Of a stretch of 64,000 nt of DNA, positions 15,553 to 23,136 are shown in pieces (positions within the stretch are counted from its first letter, which is position 1; each line of letters begins with the position of its first letter). This DNA is from Myxococcus landrumus (GTDB lineage Bacteria > Myxococcota > Myxococcia > Myxococcales > Myxococcaceae): positions 10,036,501 to 10,100,500 of the forward strand of contig NZ_CP071091.1 in the NCBI RefSeq assembly GCF_017301635.1. Direction: 5' to 3'. The notes under the pieces were generated by a model, which worked only from the letters and a program-made list of their open reading frames with translations, searched no databases and was not told the DNA's origin. The position numbers were made by a program, and so were the translations under genes.

Positions 15553-18500
15553 TCACTTCATGCCGGGCAGGAAGAGCTGCTCCGCGTGCAGGTAGCTGAG
15601 CGCGTAGCCGAGGGAGGTTCCGAAGGTGCCTCCCAGCGACAGCGCGATGACCTTGCGCATCCCTTCCACTTCGAGCTGCATCGTGGGGCCGGTGAGGTTG
15701 TAGTTGGCCCGGCGAAGGCCGTCTGTCAGCCCATCCACGGAGTCCAGCGAGCGCGCCACGCGGGAGAGCATGGCCTTGCCGCCGTTGGCGACGACACTCC
15801 CCAGGGCTCCGCCCACGCCGCCGAGGACCGCGGCGAAGGTCAGGTCCGCCGCCAGCGGTGCGCCCGCGACGGCATTGCCTATCAACTGACTGCTCAGGCC
15901 GGACACCACGCCGCCAATGGCATCCACGCCCGCGCGCAGGCCGATGTTGAGCAGGCTTCGGCTGGCCAGGTTGAGGCTGGTCGCCGCCAGCTCACCCACG
16001 CCAGCGAAGCCTCCGGCGATGGCTCCCGCCGCGGCGCCGATGCCGACCTGGGTTCCCCAGTCCTTCCAACTGAATTCCTTGCCCGTCGCGTTCGCGCTGA
16101 TGTTGTAGGCCAGTCCGCCCAGGCCCGCGCCCACCAGCCCTCCCACCGCCACGCCGATGGCGAACGCCGCGACACCTTGCATGCCTGGGACGAACGACAG
16201 CGCGATGCCTCCGGCGATGAGCGCGATGTCTATCGTGTACGAGACAATCTCCTGCCAGTGTTTGGAGACCCAGTTGGGCAGCGTGTTGGTGAAGAAGTTC
16301 GCGATGCTGTCGAAGATGCCCAGCCCCATCGGGTCGATGAGGGTGACAGGGTCATTGAGGACGTAGGCGTAGCGGTTGAACGCCCCCATGCGGTCCTCGG
16401 ACGCGCCCATCTGGACGTCGGCGGTGATGAAGCCTCCCAGCAGCGGGCTGTAGTAGCGCGAGGCCGCGTAGTAGAGGCCCGTGCTGTCCAGCTCCAGCCC
16501 CGAGTGCTTCCGCCGGAAGTCGTCGCCGCCGGAGCGCAGGCGGGGCGCACCGAACGGGTCGTAGTCCAGGGTGTTCGCCACCTGTCCCTGTTCCTCGGTC
16601 ACCAGCGAGGTGCTCTGCGTGTTGTTGAGGTGGAAGTAGCGAGTGCCCACCGACGGCACACCCGCGTTTCCTCCAGGAGGCATGCCCGACTCCGCGAGGG
16701 TGACGGAGGCGACGAGCTGGTCTCCATCCAGGACGTAGCGCGTGTGCTGGCGGGCGCCGTTCGCGAAGGCGACCACTTCGAAGCAGGGGGCCACGTAGTA
16801 CGTCGTGAGCTGCGGCTCGACCTTCTTCAGTCGCCGCCCATCCTGGTCATAGGTGAAGCGGACCTCCCCCGCTTGCTGGAGTCGCCGGGCGGAGTCATAG
16901 CTGAGCGTGAGGGTGGCGCCCTGGTACTTGAGCTCGACGAGACTGCCATTGGCGTCGTAGCGGGTGTACAGCGCGTCGGGGCTCGCGGGGGAGTAGCCCC
17001 GGGCAATCTGGTGCCCCGAGCGCTCCAGCGTCAGCCCCGCCTTGTTCGTGAGGCTGCAGGCCCCGTCGTAGGCAAACTCCTGGAGGCCATACCCTCCGCC
17101 TTGCGCCTTCACCAACTGGCCCAGGTCGTCATGGGTGAAGTTCTGGGTGAGGGGCGCCTCCAGCCGGTCGCGCACGGCGCTCACCTGCCAGAAGGCATTC
17201 CAGTCCAGGGTGCTCGCCGAGGCAGGGCGCTCGTCCTTCGTGAAGACATCCTGCGTGAGCAGGTGGCCATCGGGTGTATAGGTCCAGGTGGTCCGCACGC
17301 CGTTGCCGTAGCGGGCCACCGCGGGGGCTCCCAGCGCGGTGAAGTCCGACTGGACGAGGTGCTCCTGGGCGCCCTCGGTGATTTTGAGCAGGCGTTGGAG
17401 CGCGTCGCGGTGGTAGCTCACCTCCGTCTTCGCGGCGTCCGGGTAGGTGATGCGGGAGACGAGCCGCGTGGGCGTGAAGTCCTGGTTCAATGTGTACGCC
17501 GTCCCGTCGAGCGTCAGCTTCACGGTGGTCGTGTTGCCGTCCGCGTCGTGCCCATAGACATACGCCGAGCCGTCGGGGAGCCGGACGCCGGTCAACTGTC
17601 CCAGGGAATGGGCACTGGTCTGCTCGTCGTAGGTGTAGCTCGTCTGGTCATTGCCCGCCGTCTTCGAGGTCACACGCCGGAGGGCATCATGTTGGAAGGT
17701 GGTGACGAGCCCGGCGCCGTCGGTGTGTGTCCATTCGCGCTGCTCGTCCCGGTAGGCGTAGGTCTCCCGGGTGAAGGTGGTGCTTCCGGCGCGGGTGGTG
17801 ATGGCGGTGTGCCGGTCCAGGCCGTCATAGGCGAAGGTGGTCTCCACCTTCGGGTCCGTGGCGCTCAAGCGTCGTCCCACGGCGTCGTAGGTGTAGTGCG
17901 TGGTGTTGCCTCGGCCGTCCTGGAGCTCCGTGAGGCTTTGCGAATCCCCGAAGTAGCCATGGGTCATCGTCCGGGTGCGGGGCGAGCCGGACGAGGCGCC
18001 TTCGGTGAGCAGCACGCGATTGACGCGGGGATAGGCATACGTCGAGACGTTGGGGGCCGCGCCGGCGGCGGACGTCTCGCGGCGCACCACTCGCTCGTAT
18101 TCGTCATACGTCACGGCCTGGGCCCGCTTGGGGGCGTCTCCGCTGAAGTAGGGCAGGCTCTGCTCGACGGGCTGGTCATGCGAGTCGAGGACGGTGTCCT
18201 CGATGATGGCCCGGCCCACGAGCGCGCCATTCTCCATCCCCTGGTTCGTCGTGCGGGTGACGCGGCCGAAGCCGTCCACGTACTCCGTGCGCACCGCCCA
18301 CACGTCCTTCTTCCAATCCTGGCGGGTCAGCGTCTTGCGGAACCTGCCCGTGGCGTCGTGACCGCGCTCGAAGCGCAGGGCGGGGACCAGGGCCTCTCCG
18401 GGCCCCATGCGCTGGGTCTCCACGGGGCGGCCCAGGCCGTCGTGCTGGTGGACCTCGCGTGTGCCGTTGGGCTGGGTCTGCGAGGTCAGCACGCCGGTGG

Positions 18501-21500
18501 TGGCGTCGTAGTGGAACTCGAACTCCAGCGCGCGTCCGGAGGGCGGCGGGGGCAGCACGCGCTTGCTCGGGAAGGTGCGGAAGGTCGACTCGTAGACGTG
18601 GGTGACCACGCCCTTCGAGGGGTCTTCCATCCGCGTCTGATTGCCCCAGTCGTCGTAGTGGTACGTGTAGACCTGCCAGGTGTCCGCGCCGCTCCACCGC
18701 GAGTGGGTCTTCTCGTCCCAGGTGGCGGGGTCATACGTCTTGCGGTCCCATCTCAACGTCTGGTTGCCCTGGGCGTCGGCGGACTGGCGCCGCTCGGTGA
18801 GGAAGCCGAAGCGGTGCTGCTCTTCGTTGTTCTGGAAGGTCTGCCGTGTGTAGAGCGTCGCGGCGGGCGCGCCGGTGGTGCTCTGGACGATGGAGGTGGC
18901 GTTGCCGTAGGCGTCGTATTGGAAGGTCCGGGTCCTCACGCAGTCGGGCGTGTCCGAGGTCGCGAAGGTGTAGAGCTTCTTTCGCACCTCGGTGGTCTGG
19001 AGCTGGTGGACGCCCGCGCTGGCGGGGGTGCTGTAGTCGTATTCGGAGCGCACCATCAGCGCCTGGTCCGAGGCCCTTCGCACCGTCTGGGACACCACGG
19101 CGTAGGTGCGAGGGAATTCCTGGTGGTAGCGCGTCTCGGTGAGCGCGCCCGCGGGGCCTGTGTGCGGGTCCTTCTTGGTCCAGGCGGCGAAGCCCAGCCA
19201 TCCTCGGCCCTGGAGGCTCATGCGGGCCCCCGCGAAGGCGAAGCTGTGGGCGTAGCGCTGAGTCTCCGAATAGACCTGTGTGTAGGCAGACACCACGTAG
19301 CGCGGGTATTGGACGCTGCGGGAGGCGAAGCTCATCGCCACCGTCGGTGTCTGGGTTCCAGGGTTCGTGGCCAGCGCGTACGTCGCCCCGGGAAGGTGGC
19401 TGTTGAACAGGGATTGGGTGTCGACGTTGTCCGCGGTGGGCGGCTCTCGCGTGTAGACGGTGGGATTCGTCAGGGGCTTGTAGGTGAGCTCGAAGCGGCC
19501 CCCCAGGCCGTTGGTGAGCGTTGCGACCAGGTCTGGGTAGTCGACGGTCGCCGCCAGCAGATGCACCGCGCCGGAGCCATCCACGTGCAGCAGGTCGGCC
19601 TTGCCCAGGCCCGTCAGCCCCAGCGCCGAGGTGGACTCCCCCGCCGCGACGAAGGCGGGCACCTGGGACACCTTCGCGTGGTAGCGCAGGGTGCTGCCTT
19701 CGTTCAGGAGCACGGCGACCCGGCGGGTGTTGGCGTCGCCGTCGCGCCGGTGCTCGCCGACGATGACCAAGTCATCGCGTCCCTTGCCCGTGACGTCCGC
19801 GGGCATGATTTGGGGAATGACGCCGCCATACTTGAGGCCGGTGCTCCCCAGGTCCTGGACGACGAAGCCCTTGCCCGTGTTGTGCAAGGCCCGCAGGCTC
19901 AGCGTCGTCCCGTCCGTGTAGGGATTGAGGAGGTCTATCTGCCCATCGCCGTTGAGATGGATGGGGAGGAGGCTGCCGCCCCACGTCACACGCGAGGAGG
20001 CGGGGAGGAGGGGCGTGCTCTCCTGCTGGAAGCCTCGGCGCTCCGGCAGCGCCCGGAGCCCGGTGATTTTCAGGAAGCCCCCGTCGTTGCCGCCGTAGAT
20101 GAGGTCCGTCTGTCCATTGCCGTCGATGTCCAGGGGCAGTAGGAGCCCGCCAAAGGGCAACGTCGTCGCGGTGGGCCCGAAGGACGACGGCGCGAAGCGG
20201 GTGCCGTTGGAGAACAGGACATCCAGCTTGAGGACGCCCGCGTTGTTGGTGGCGTAGACGAGGTCCGTCCGTCCGTCGCCATCCACGTCCAGCGCGAGCA
20301 ACTGCCCACCCCACAACAGGTTTTCAGGCCCGGCGCCATGGGCGGCCCCTTCCCGCACCAGCGTCCAGCGGCCGTTGCGCTCGGTGGCCTTGAAGAGTGT
20401 CAGCCCCAGCTTGCCCCCGTTGTTGGCGGCATAGAGCAGGTCCATGTGTCCGTCGGCGTCCACGTCGAGCGGGCAGAAGGTGCCACCCCAGGCGAGCTGC
20501 GCTCCGGCCAGGTCCACGGGGTAGGGGCCCTCCAGTCCGCTGCCCGTGGAGAGATAGAGGTCCAGGCGGAGCTGCAGGTTGGCGTGATGGGCGTGCAGCA
20601 CGTCCGTGAGGCCCTTGCCGCTTACGTCCATGGGGATGCGCAGTCCGCCCGGCATGCTCTTGCCCAGGTTCCGGGAGGACTGGAACAGCGTGGGGTCCGC
20701 CTCCGCCTGGCCCTGCCAGGTGAACGTGGTGCGGGGCAGCGACGTGTCGCGCGCCTCCGTGGCCACGGACTGGAGCAGCGGCCGGCGGGTGGCCCGGCTG
20801 GGTTGGTATTCGAAGCGGTATGTCCGCGCGAGGACGTCCCCGACGTACGTCTGCACCTGCGAGAGCAGGCGGGTGATGCGGATGGGGTGGCCTCCGACGT
20901 AGGTGGTGGTGACGTCCTGGCGGTCCGTGAAGGTGAACCTCACCTGCCGCTTCCGGGCGATGGGGCTCTTGTGGTTGTCTGTGTATTCGATGAGCTTCGG
21001 GTAGTGCGCGTTGTTCTGCGCGTCCAATTCGTATGTCACCGTCATGAAATTACCGTGACGGTCCGTGACGCGATTGAGGGACCAGAGGCGGATGGCCGGG
21101 AGGGTGCCGGAGGCGGGGACTCTCGAGTCCACCGTCGCCCCGTACTCCCACGTCTGTCCATCCCTCAGGTGGACGGTGAAGGATTGAGGGCCCCGCTGGA
21201 CATCCCAGCCGGCGGGGTAGTGAGGGACCACCTTTCGCCAAGTCTGGATTTCGGTGTGATAGATTGTCTGGGGTTGTCCGTATTGGCCAGACACCGCCAT
21301 CAATCGCTGGCCATCCAGGATGAAGCGGTCGTCCAGGTCATAGTTGACGCTGCCGTGACGGCCGTCCTGCGCGACGGTGCGCCCCGCGCGAGTGATGGAG
21401 GAGAGGCCACTCAGGCCCCAGCCCACCCCCAGGAGGCCGTCACTCCCTCCACTGTTGTAGGCAATGCCCAGGCTGGGGGCGAGGCCCGCCGTGCCCGGGG

Positions 21501-21585
21501 GGACCTTGAGTTCGAAGGCGTAGGCCGCGCCGCCATCCTTGTCGACGCTGAACTGGTCCGTGAGCCTTCCCGTGCTGTCTGCCAT
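15553..21585 (-). CDS. SpvB/VCBS/RHS-repeat protein (TcB-TcC-like fusion) with hydrophobic C-terminal domain
   Basis: About 2010 residues from MADSTGRLTDQFSVDKDGGA; the in-frame sequence before this Met is not protein-like. Domains in order: SpvB-type N-terminus (residues about 15-280; LAPSLGIAYNSGGSDGLLGV, GWGLSG); FG-GAP/VCBS-like repeats (about 320-620; DVDADGHMDLLYA, DVDGDGRTDLVYA, DIDGNGQTDLIYG); a TcdB-middle-like region; many YD/RHS repeats (about 820-1600; YDAYGNATSI, YDAVGRRLSATDP); the RHS core (about 1640-1750; SGLELDSTGLYYAASRYYSP, NRYAYVLNDPVTLIDPMGL). Both acidic positions of the core autoprotease are present. After DPMGL come 260 residues that are Gly/Ala-rich and hydrophobic with no catalytic motif I recognise. 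Such proteins form a cocoon around a C-terminal toxin; no TcA or VgrG is nearby. Confidence 0.88.
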   Translation of the reverse strand: MADSTGRLTDQFSVDKDGGAAYAFELKVPPGTAGLAPSLGIAYNSGGSDGLLGVGWGLSGLSSITRAGRTVAQDGRHGSVNYDLDDRFILDGQRLMAVSGQYGQPQTIYHTEIQTWRKVVPHYPAGWDVQRGPQSFTVHLRDGQTWEYGATVDSRVPASGTLPAIRLWSLNRVTDRHGNFMTVTYELDAQNNAHYPKLIEYTDNHKSPIARKRQVRFTFTDRQDVTTTYVGGHPIRITRLLSQVQTYVGDVLARTYRFEYQPSRATRRPLLQSVATEARDTSLPRTTFTWQGQAEADPTLFQSSRNLGKSMPGGLRIPMDVSGKGLTDVLHAHHANLQLRLDLYLSTGSGLEGPYPVDLAGAQLAWGGTFCPLDVDADGHMDLLYAANNGGKLGLTLFKATERNGRWTLVREGAAHGAGPENLLWGGQLLALDVDGDGRTDLVYATNNAGVLKLDVLFSNGTRFAPSSFGPTATTLPFGGLLLPLDIDGNGQTDLIYGGNDGGFLKITGLRALPERRGFQQESTPLLPASSRVTWGGSLLPIHLNGDGQIDLLNPYTDGTTLSLRALHNTGKGFVVQDLGSTGLKYGGVIPQIMPADVTGKGRDDLVIVGEHRRDGDANTRRVAVLLNEGSTLRYHAKVSQVPAFVAAGESTSALGLTGLGKADLLHVDGSGAVHLLAATVDYPDLVATLTNGLGGRFELTYKPLTNPTVYTREPPTADNVDTQSLFNSHLPGATYALATNPGTQTPTVAMSFASRSVQYPRYVVSAYTQVYSETQRYAHSFAFAGARMSLQGRGWLGFAAWTKKDPHTGPAGALTETRYHQEFPRTYAVVSQTVRRASDQALMVRSEYDYSTPASAGVHQLQTTEVRKKLYTFATSDTPDCVRTRTFQYDAYGNATSIVQSTTGAPAATLYTRQTFQNNEEQHRFGFLTERRQSADAQGNQTLRWDRKTYDPATWDEKTHSRWSGADTWQVYTYHYDDWGNQTRMEDPSKGVVTHVYESTFRTFPSKRVLPPPPSGRALEFEFHYDATTGVLTSQTQPNGTREVHQHDGLGRPVETQRMGPGEALVPALRFERGHDATGRFRKTLTRQDWKKDVWAVRTEYVDGFGRVTRTTNQGMENGALVGRAIIEDTVLDSHDQPVEQSLPYFSGDAPKRAQAVTYDEYERVVRRETSAAGAAPNVSTYAYPRVNRVLLTEGASSGSPRTRTMTHGYFGDSQSLTELQDGRGNTTHYTYDAVGRRLSATDPKVETTFAYDGLDRHTAITTRAGSTTFTRETYAYRDEQREWTHTDGAGLVTTFQHDALRRVTSKTAGNDQTSYTYDEQTSAHSLGQLTGVRLPDGSAYVYGHDADGNTTTVKLTLDGTAYTLNQDFTPTRLVSRITYPDAAKTEVSYHRDALQRLLKITEGAQEHLVQSDFTALGAPAVARYGNGVRTTWTYTPDGHLLTQDVFTKDERPASASTLDWNAFWQVSAVRDRLEAPLTQNFTHDDLGQLVKAQGGGYGLQEFAYDGACSLTNKAGLTLERSGHQIARGYSPASPDALYTRYDANGSLVELKYQGATLTLSYDSARRLQQAGEVRFTYDQDGRRLKKVEPQLTTYYVAPCFEVVAFANGARQHTRYVLDGDQLVASVTLAESGMPPGGNAGVPSVGTRYFHLNNTQSTSLVTEEQGQVANTLDYDPFGAPRLRSGGDDFRRKHSGLELDSTGLYYAASRYYSPLLGGFITADVQMGASEDRMGAFNRYAYVLNDPVTLIDPMGLGIFDSIANFFTNTLPNWVSKHWQEIVSYTIDIALIAGGIALSFVPGMQGVAAFAIGVAVGGLVGAGLGGLAYNISANATGKEFSWKDWGTQVGIGAAAGAIAGGFAGVGELAATSLNLASRSLLNIGLRAGVDAIGGVVSGLSSQLIGNAVAGAPLAADLTFAAVLGGVGGALGSVVANGGKAMLSRVARSLDSVDGLTDGLRRANYNLTGPTMQLEVEGMRKVIALSLGGTFGTSLGYALSYLHAEQLFLPGMK

Positions 21586-21967
21586 TGCATGCCCCCGTGA
21601 GTGGAACGACAAACGAGACACGTCCGCGGCCAGCCGCGGCGCGTGCAGGGTTTGTATGACTGACGGAGGTCCGCCGAGGCTCCCTGGAGAGGGAGGGCCA
21701 CGTACGAGGATGGGGGACGCGCGGGAACCGCTTCTTACCTCCACCGCCTTGGCGTGTGGATGAACCAGAAGTCACAGCAGCCCGAAGTGAGCGGAAGTCT
21801 GATGAGGACGACTGGCCAAGTCGAGTCAAAGATTGGCAGGGGAGACCGGCGTACGTGGAGACTGTTTGCCATCGACACGGACGGGAGGATGCGGTCTCCC
21901 ACCGGGTAGTTGCGGACCGCCCGGGGGAAAGGCGGGCCCGGAAAGAGGGCCCGCCCTGTCACGACTT
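21586..21967. other. Intergenic region between nrdB and the RHS gene
   Basis: 382 bases. It holds the nrdB terminator hairpin at one end and the upstream region of the RHS gene on the minus strand. A TTGACT followed 17-18 bases later by a poor -10 (around 21800-21830) is the only promoter-like pattern and is weak. No small gene supported. Confidence 0.4.
21921..21955 (-). terminator. Terminator hairpin downstream of nrdB
   Basis: Perfect 9-bp stem GGCGGGCCC / GGGCCCGCC (21931-21939 with 21947-21955) with a 7-base loop, 12 bases after the nrdB stop. On the minus strand it is followed by TTTCCCCC, so the T-tract is short. Confidence 0.6.
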
Positions 21968-22978
21968 CTAGAAGGTGGCGTCGAGCACCACGTCGTTGGC
22001 GGCGCCCACGCCGACGGCGACCTGGTAGGCGGACACGCGGCGCTCGAAGAAGTTGGTGAGCTCCTGCACGTCCTGCAGGTCCATGAAGGACAGCGGGTTC
22101 TTCGTCTTGAACACGGGGGCGATGCCCAGCATCTGCAGGCGCTGGTCCGCCACGTACTCCAGGTAGCCGCGCATCTCCTGCACGGACAGGCCGGCGACGC
22201 CGCCGCTCAAGAGGTCCTGCGCGAACTGCGTCTCGCACTCCACCGCCTCGCGCATCATGGCCTCCACGTCGCGCTCCATCTTCGCGTCGAAGAGGTCCGG
22301 CTCCTCCTTGCGAGCCACCTGGATGCACTCGAAGGCGAAGCCCATGTGGGCGCTCTCATCGCGGAACACCCAGTTCGTTCCGGCGGCGAGGCCGTTGAGC
22401 AGGCCCTTGCTGCGCAGGAAGTACACGTAGGCGAAGGCGGCGAAGAAGAAGAGCCCCTCGATGCAGCCCGCGAAGCAGATGAGGTTCAGCAGGAACCGCT
22501 GCCGGTCCTGCTTCGTCTTCAGCGCGTCCACGTCGTTGATGCTGTCCATCCACTTCATGCAGAAGCGCGCCTTGCGCTGGATGGAGGGGATGTTGTCGAT
22601 GGCCGCGAACGCCTTGGCGCGCTCGGCCGGGTCCGGCACGTACGTGTCCAGCAGCGTCAGGTAGAACTGGACGTGCAGCGCTTCCTCGAAGAGCTGGCGC
22701 GACAAATACATCCGCGCCTCGGGGGCGTTGATGTGTTTGTACAGGTTCAGCACCAGGTTGTTGCCGACGATGCTGTCGCCCGTCGCGAAGAAGGCGACCA
22801 GACGGTGGATGAGGTGACGCTCGGCGTCCGTCATCTTCGACCGCAGGTCCACCAGGTCCGTGGAGAAATCCACCTCCTCCACGGTCCAGGTGTTCTTGAT
22901 GGCATTCCGATACATCTCGAAGAATGCCGGGTACGCCATCGGGCGCAGCGTCAGGTTCAGTCCGGGTTCCAGCAGCAT
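21968..22978 (-). CDS. nrdB: Ribonucleoside-diphosphate reductase, beta subunit (class I)
   Basis: 336 residues. Supplies the radical for ribonucleotide reduction. Di-metal ligands: Asp in FATGDSIVGNN, Glu and His in LFEEALHVQFY, Glu in FAGCIEGLFFFAAF, Glu and His in VFRDESAHMGF. The Tyr four residues after the first His ligand (HVQFY) matches the radical Tyr122 of E. coli NrdB, so this is a tyrosyl-radical enzyme rather than the Phe-bearing class Ic. The C-terminal tail that docks on the alpha subunit is present. It follows nrdA after a 158-base gap with an inverted repeat and is followed by a terminator. Confidence 0.96.
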   Translation of the reverse strand: MLLEPGLNLTLRPMAYPAFFEMYRNAIKNTWTVEEVDFSTDLVDLRSKMTDAERHLIHRLVAFFATGDSIVGNNLVLNLYKHINAPEARMYLSRQLFEEALHVQFYLTLLDTYVPDPAERAKAFAAIDNIPSIQRKARFCMKWMDSINDVDALKTKQDRQRFLLNLICFAGCIEGLFFFAAFAYVYFLRSKGLLNGLAAGTNWVFRDESAHMGFAFECIQVARKEEPDLFDAKMERDVEAMMREAVECETQFAQDLLSGGVAGLSVQEMRGYLEYVADQRLQMLGIAPVFKTKNPLSFMDLQDVQELTNFFERRVSAYQVAVGVGAANDVVLDATF

Positions 22979-23074
22979 GCGCTGATCAATACATGCTCGG
23001 ATGAAGACTGATCAAACTTTGCGCTCGGCCGCCTGCATCACTTCGCACAGTGCCAACAGGTTCGCCTTACACGA

Positions 23075-23104
23075 CACGAGCACACGTCGACACGCGTGCT
23101 CGTG
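23075..23104. repeat. Inverted repeat in the nrdA-nrdB gap
   Basis: CACGAGCAC and GTGCTCGTG, nine bases each, perfect, separated by a 12-base loop containing GTCGAC. It lies between the nrdA stop and the nrdB start without a T-tract. It could shield the nrdA 3' end, tune nrdB expression, or bind a regulator. Confidence 0.55.
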
Positions 23105-23136
23105 ACGTCAAAGAAATCCGTGAAACACGAGGCCGA

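Noticed and set aside
15256..20142. Open frame of about 1600 codons on the plus strand, antisense to the RHS gene
   Set aside because: Composition is the Arg/Gly/Val-rich pattern of a GC-biased shadow frame with no motifs, while the minus frame has clear SpvB and RHS domains.
14040..21585. Complete ABC-type (Tc) toxin complex
   Set aside because: Only a TcB/TcC-like fusion is present; no TcA gene is in the window, and the downstream 472-residue gene does not resemble TcA.
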